Positions 62,771 through 64,000 of a stretch of DNA of 64,000 bases are shown one piece after another. Source of the DNA: Dokdonia sp. 4H-3-7-5 (GTDB lineage Bacteria > Bacteroidota > Bacteroidia > Flavobacteriales > Flavobacteriaceae); contig NC_015496.1 in assembly GCF_000212355.1 (NCBI RefSeq), positions 1,996,501 through 2,060,500 on the forward strand. Direction: 5' to 3'. Made by a program: the position numbers and the translations under genes. Below the pieces are notes generated by a model. The model was not told the DNA's origin, ran no database searches, and was given only the letters and a program-made list of their open reading frames with translations. Position 1 is the stretch's first letter; the number at the start of each line of letters is the position of its first letter.

Positions 62771-64000
62771 ATGCGCATACTAGCAATTATAATCTTTCTA
62801 GTATCATTTAATACGTTGTCTGCACAAAACAGACAACTTTTGTATAATGTTCAAGAGTTGCCTCAATCACTACTAAGTAATCCTGCAAGCGTCATTAATT
62901 TTGATAAACATATAGGTATACCAATTTTATCAGGCTTTTCTGTTGAGGTAGGATCTTCTGGAGTAAGCGCTTACGACCTCTTTAGGTCAGATCGTGATAT
63001 TAATACCTCTGTCGATATTGCAATCGCCGAGCTTGATAATAAGGATTATTTTAGCTTAAATCAGCAGCTAGAGATTTTATCTTTTGGTTGGAGATCAAGA
63101 AAGTCTGAGATTTATTACTCTGGAGGTTTGTATCATGAGACAGATGCACTCATCTATTTCCCTAAAGACATCGCAGTGCTAGCCTATAGAGGTAATGCAG
63201 ACTACATTGATAAGGCATTTGACTTTTCTGATCTTTCATTTACAACAGAGTCACTCTCTGTATATCACTTTGGATTACAGAAACAAGTAAATGACTCTTG
63301 GCAATTAGGTATAAGAGCTAAAGTTTACATGAGCGTAGCAAATGTAAATAGCATAGATAACACTGGAACCTTTGTCACTAGAAGTACGCCGGAAGGTCCT
63401 AATTTTTATAGTCATCAACTTCGTAACGCAAAATTAGGAGTTAATACATCTGGAATTGCATCATTATTTGATGATCAGGAGTCTACTGATGTTGGTGAAA
63501 TTGCTAGTAATGCTTTCCTAAGTGATAACATTGGAATGGGATTAGATATAGGGTTTACACATTTTCTCAATGATCAATGGACAGTTACAGGAAGTTTTAT
63601 AGATATTGGTTTTGTGAAACATAAAGAAGATGTGAGAAATTTTAGTGCGATAGGAAATTACGAGACAAGTGGTATTGAGCTTGAATTTCCAGGTTCTATA
63701 CAAGGAGTCGAGACAACTTCATATTGGCAAGAGCTAGAAGATGAGTTTGAGGATGCAGTTACCCTTGAAGATAGCTTGTCTAATCCTTATACAAGTTGGC
63801 GTCCCTTAAAAATAAATGGCTCTGTACAATATTCCTTTGGAGAGGATAGGGGAGAGGCTTGTAATTGTACATCACAATTAAAAAGAATTTACAACAATAG
63901 AGTAGGTGCTCATTTATATAGTGCAAAAAGGCCTAGAGGTTTTCAAACAGCCTTAACGGGTTACTATGAAAAACAGTGGGGCAATAAGTTGCTATCGCGA
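62771..64000 (+). CDS. DUF5723-family outer membrane protein (3' end outside window)
   Basis: Open from ATG at 62771 to the window edge (410 codons, no stop). A signal peptide (MRILAIIIFLVSFNTLSAQ) is followed by LLYNVQELPQSLLSNPAS, near the start of many Bacteroidota DUF5723 barrel proteins, then repeated beta strands (GLYHETDALIYFP, SVYHFGLQKQVNDSWQLGIR, NIGMGLDIGFTHFLND). Probably a surface or outer-membrane barrel; function unknown. Encoded directly after a lipoprotein. Confidence 0.85.
   Translation, partial: MRILAIIIFLVSFNTLSAQNRQLLYNVQELPQSLLSNPASVINFDKHIGIPILSGFSVEVGSSGVSAYDLFRSDRDINTSVDIAIAELDNKDYFSLNQQLEILSFGWRSRKSEIYYSGGLYHETDALIYFPKDIAVLAYRGNADYIDKAFDFSDLSFTTESLSVYHFGLQKQVNDSWQLGIRAKVYMSVANVNSIDNTGTFVTRSTPEGPNFYSHQLRNAKLGVNTSGIASLFDDQESTDVGEIASNAFLSDNIGMGLDIGFTHFLNDQWTVTGSFIDIGFVKHKEDVRNFSAIGNYETSGIELEFPGSIQGVETTSYWQELEDEFEDAVTLEDSLSNPYTSWRPLKINGSVQYSFGEDRGEACNCTSQLKRIYNNRVGAHLYSAKRPRGFQTALTGYYEKQWGNKLLSR

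Noticed and set aside
1-64000. tRNA, rRNA, riboswitch, prophage, toxin-antitoxin or restriction system
   Set aside because: I looked for tRNA-like ends, conserved riboswitch cores and hallmark proteins and found none I can support.

Overview
The window is a stretch of AT-rich chromosome from a member of the Bacteroidota, almost certainly Flavobacteriaceae. Pointers are a type IX secretion (T9SS) cargo protein with a gliding-motility C-terminal domain, PorP/SprF and PorT-like proteins, TAnnTTTG promoter -7 boxes, very few Shine-Dalgarno sequences, and Bacteroidota-only families (DUF2911, DUF5723, DUF7033-type deacetylase-like protein). The genus cannot be proved from this window; a Dokdonia-like marine flavobacterium is my guess. 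No rRNA, tRNA, CRISPR array, insertion sequence, prophage or restriction system was seen.

Layout. 1-10.9 kb: the 3' part of a giant DUF11-repeat surface protein, then PorP/SprF and an OmpA/PD40 protein (T9SS cargo plus membrane partners). 11.3-13.7 kb: an ExbB-(small membrane protein)-ExbD-ExbD energy-transducing operon. 13.8-19.7 kb: PorT-like barrel, a membrane protein, rpoN, kdsA, flavin reductase, methyltransferase, lipoprotein MsrA. 20-22.9 kb: coiled-coil 'zinc-ribbon' protein with NIF3, divergent from lpxK. 22.9-27.8 kb: hybrid histidine kinase, GAPDH, lipA, birA, all leftward. 27.9-32.7 kb: rsfS-ftsH, then LUD-cdsA-psd-acyl-CoA-binding protein. 32.8-38.3 kb: valS, DUF1573, aminotransferase-murB. 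38.5-43.7 kb: a fasciclin protein divergent from an ECF sigma/RskA-like anti-sigma pair, a small Cys-rich membrane protein, a glycosyltransferase, a second ECF sigma and an Nramp-like transporter. 43.7-49.6 kb: tgt-LptF/G permease-EamA, accA, dnaB. 50-56.2 kb: Tat-type PhoD, a secreted amidotransferase-like protein, DUF922, DUF2911, asnB. 56.3-64 kb: royal-jelly-like lipoprotein, marC-ATP-grasp, radC, deacetylase-like protein, HAD nucleotidase, lipoprotein and the start of a DUF5723 protein.

The most striking signal is not a gene. A perfect palindrome, GCTTTCGCGAAAGC (often extended to TACGCTTTCGCGAAAGCGTA), occurs 15 times, about once per 4.3 kb, plus several decayed copies. It lies between genes and also inside nine sites in eight genes. 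None of its three frames contains a stop, and inside genes it is read as AFAKA, TLSRKR or CFRES. It overlays a signal peptide, a RadC interdomain linker, two places in ValS and one copy of a tandem DUF11 repeat whose sister copy carries a one-base variant.

Other points worth a second look: loss of all four ribbon Cys in the coiled-coil protein and of the three zinc Cys in Tgt; a SigK/RskA/fasciclin-like arrangement; -7 boxes only 4-6 nt from start codons, suggesting leaderless mRNAs; and frequent TTG starts at tightly packed genes.
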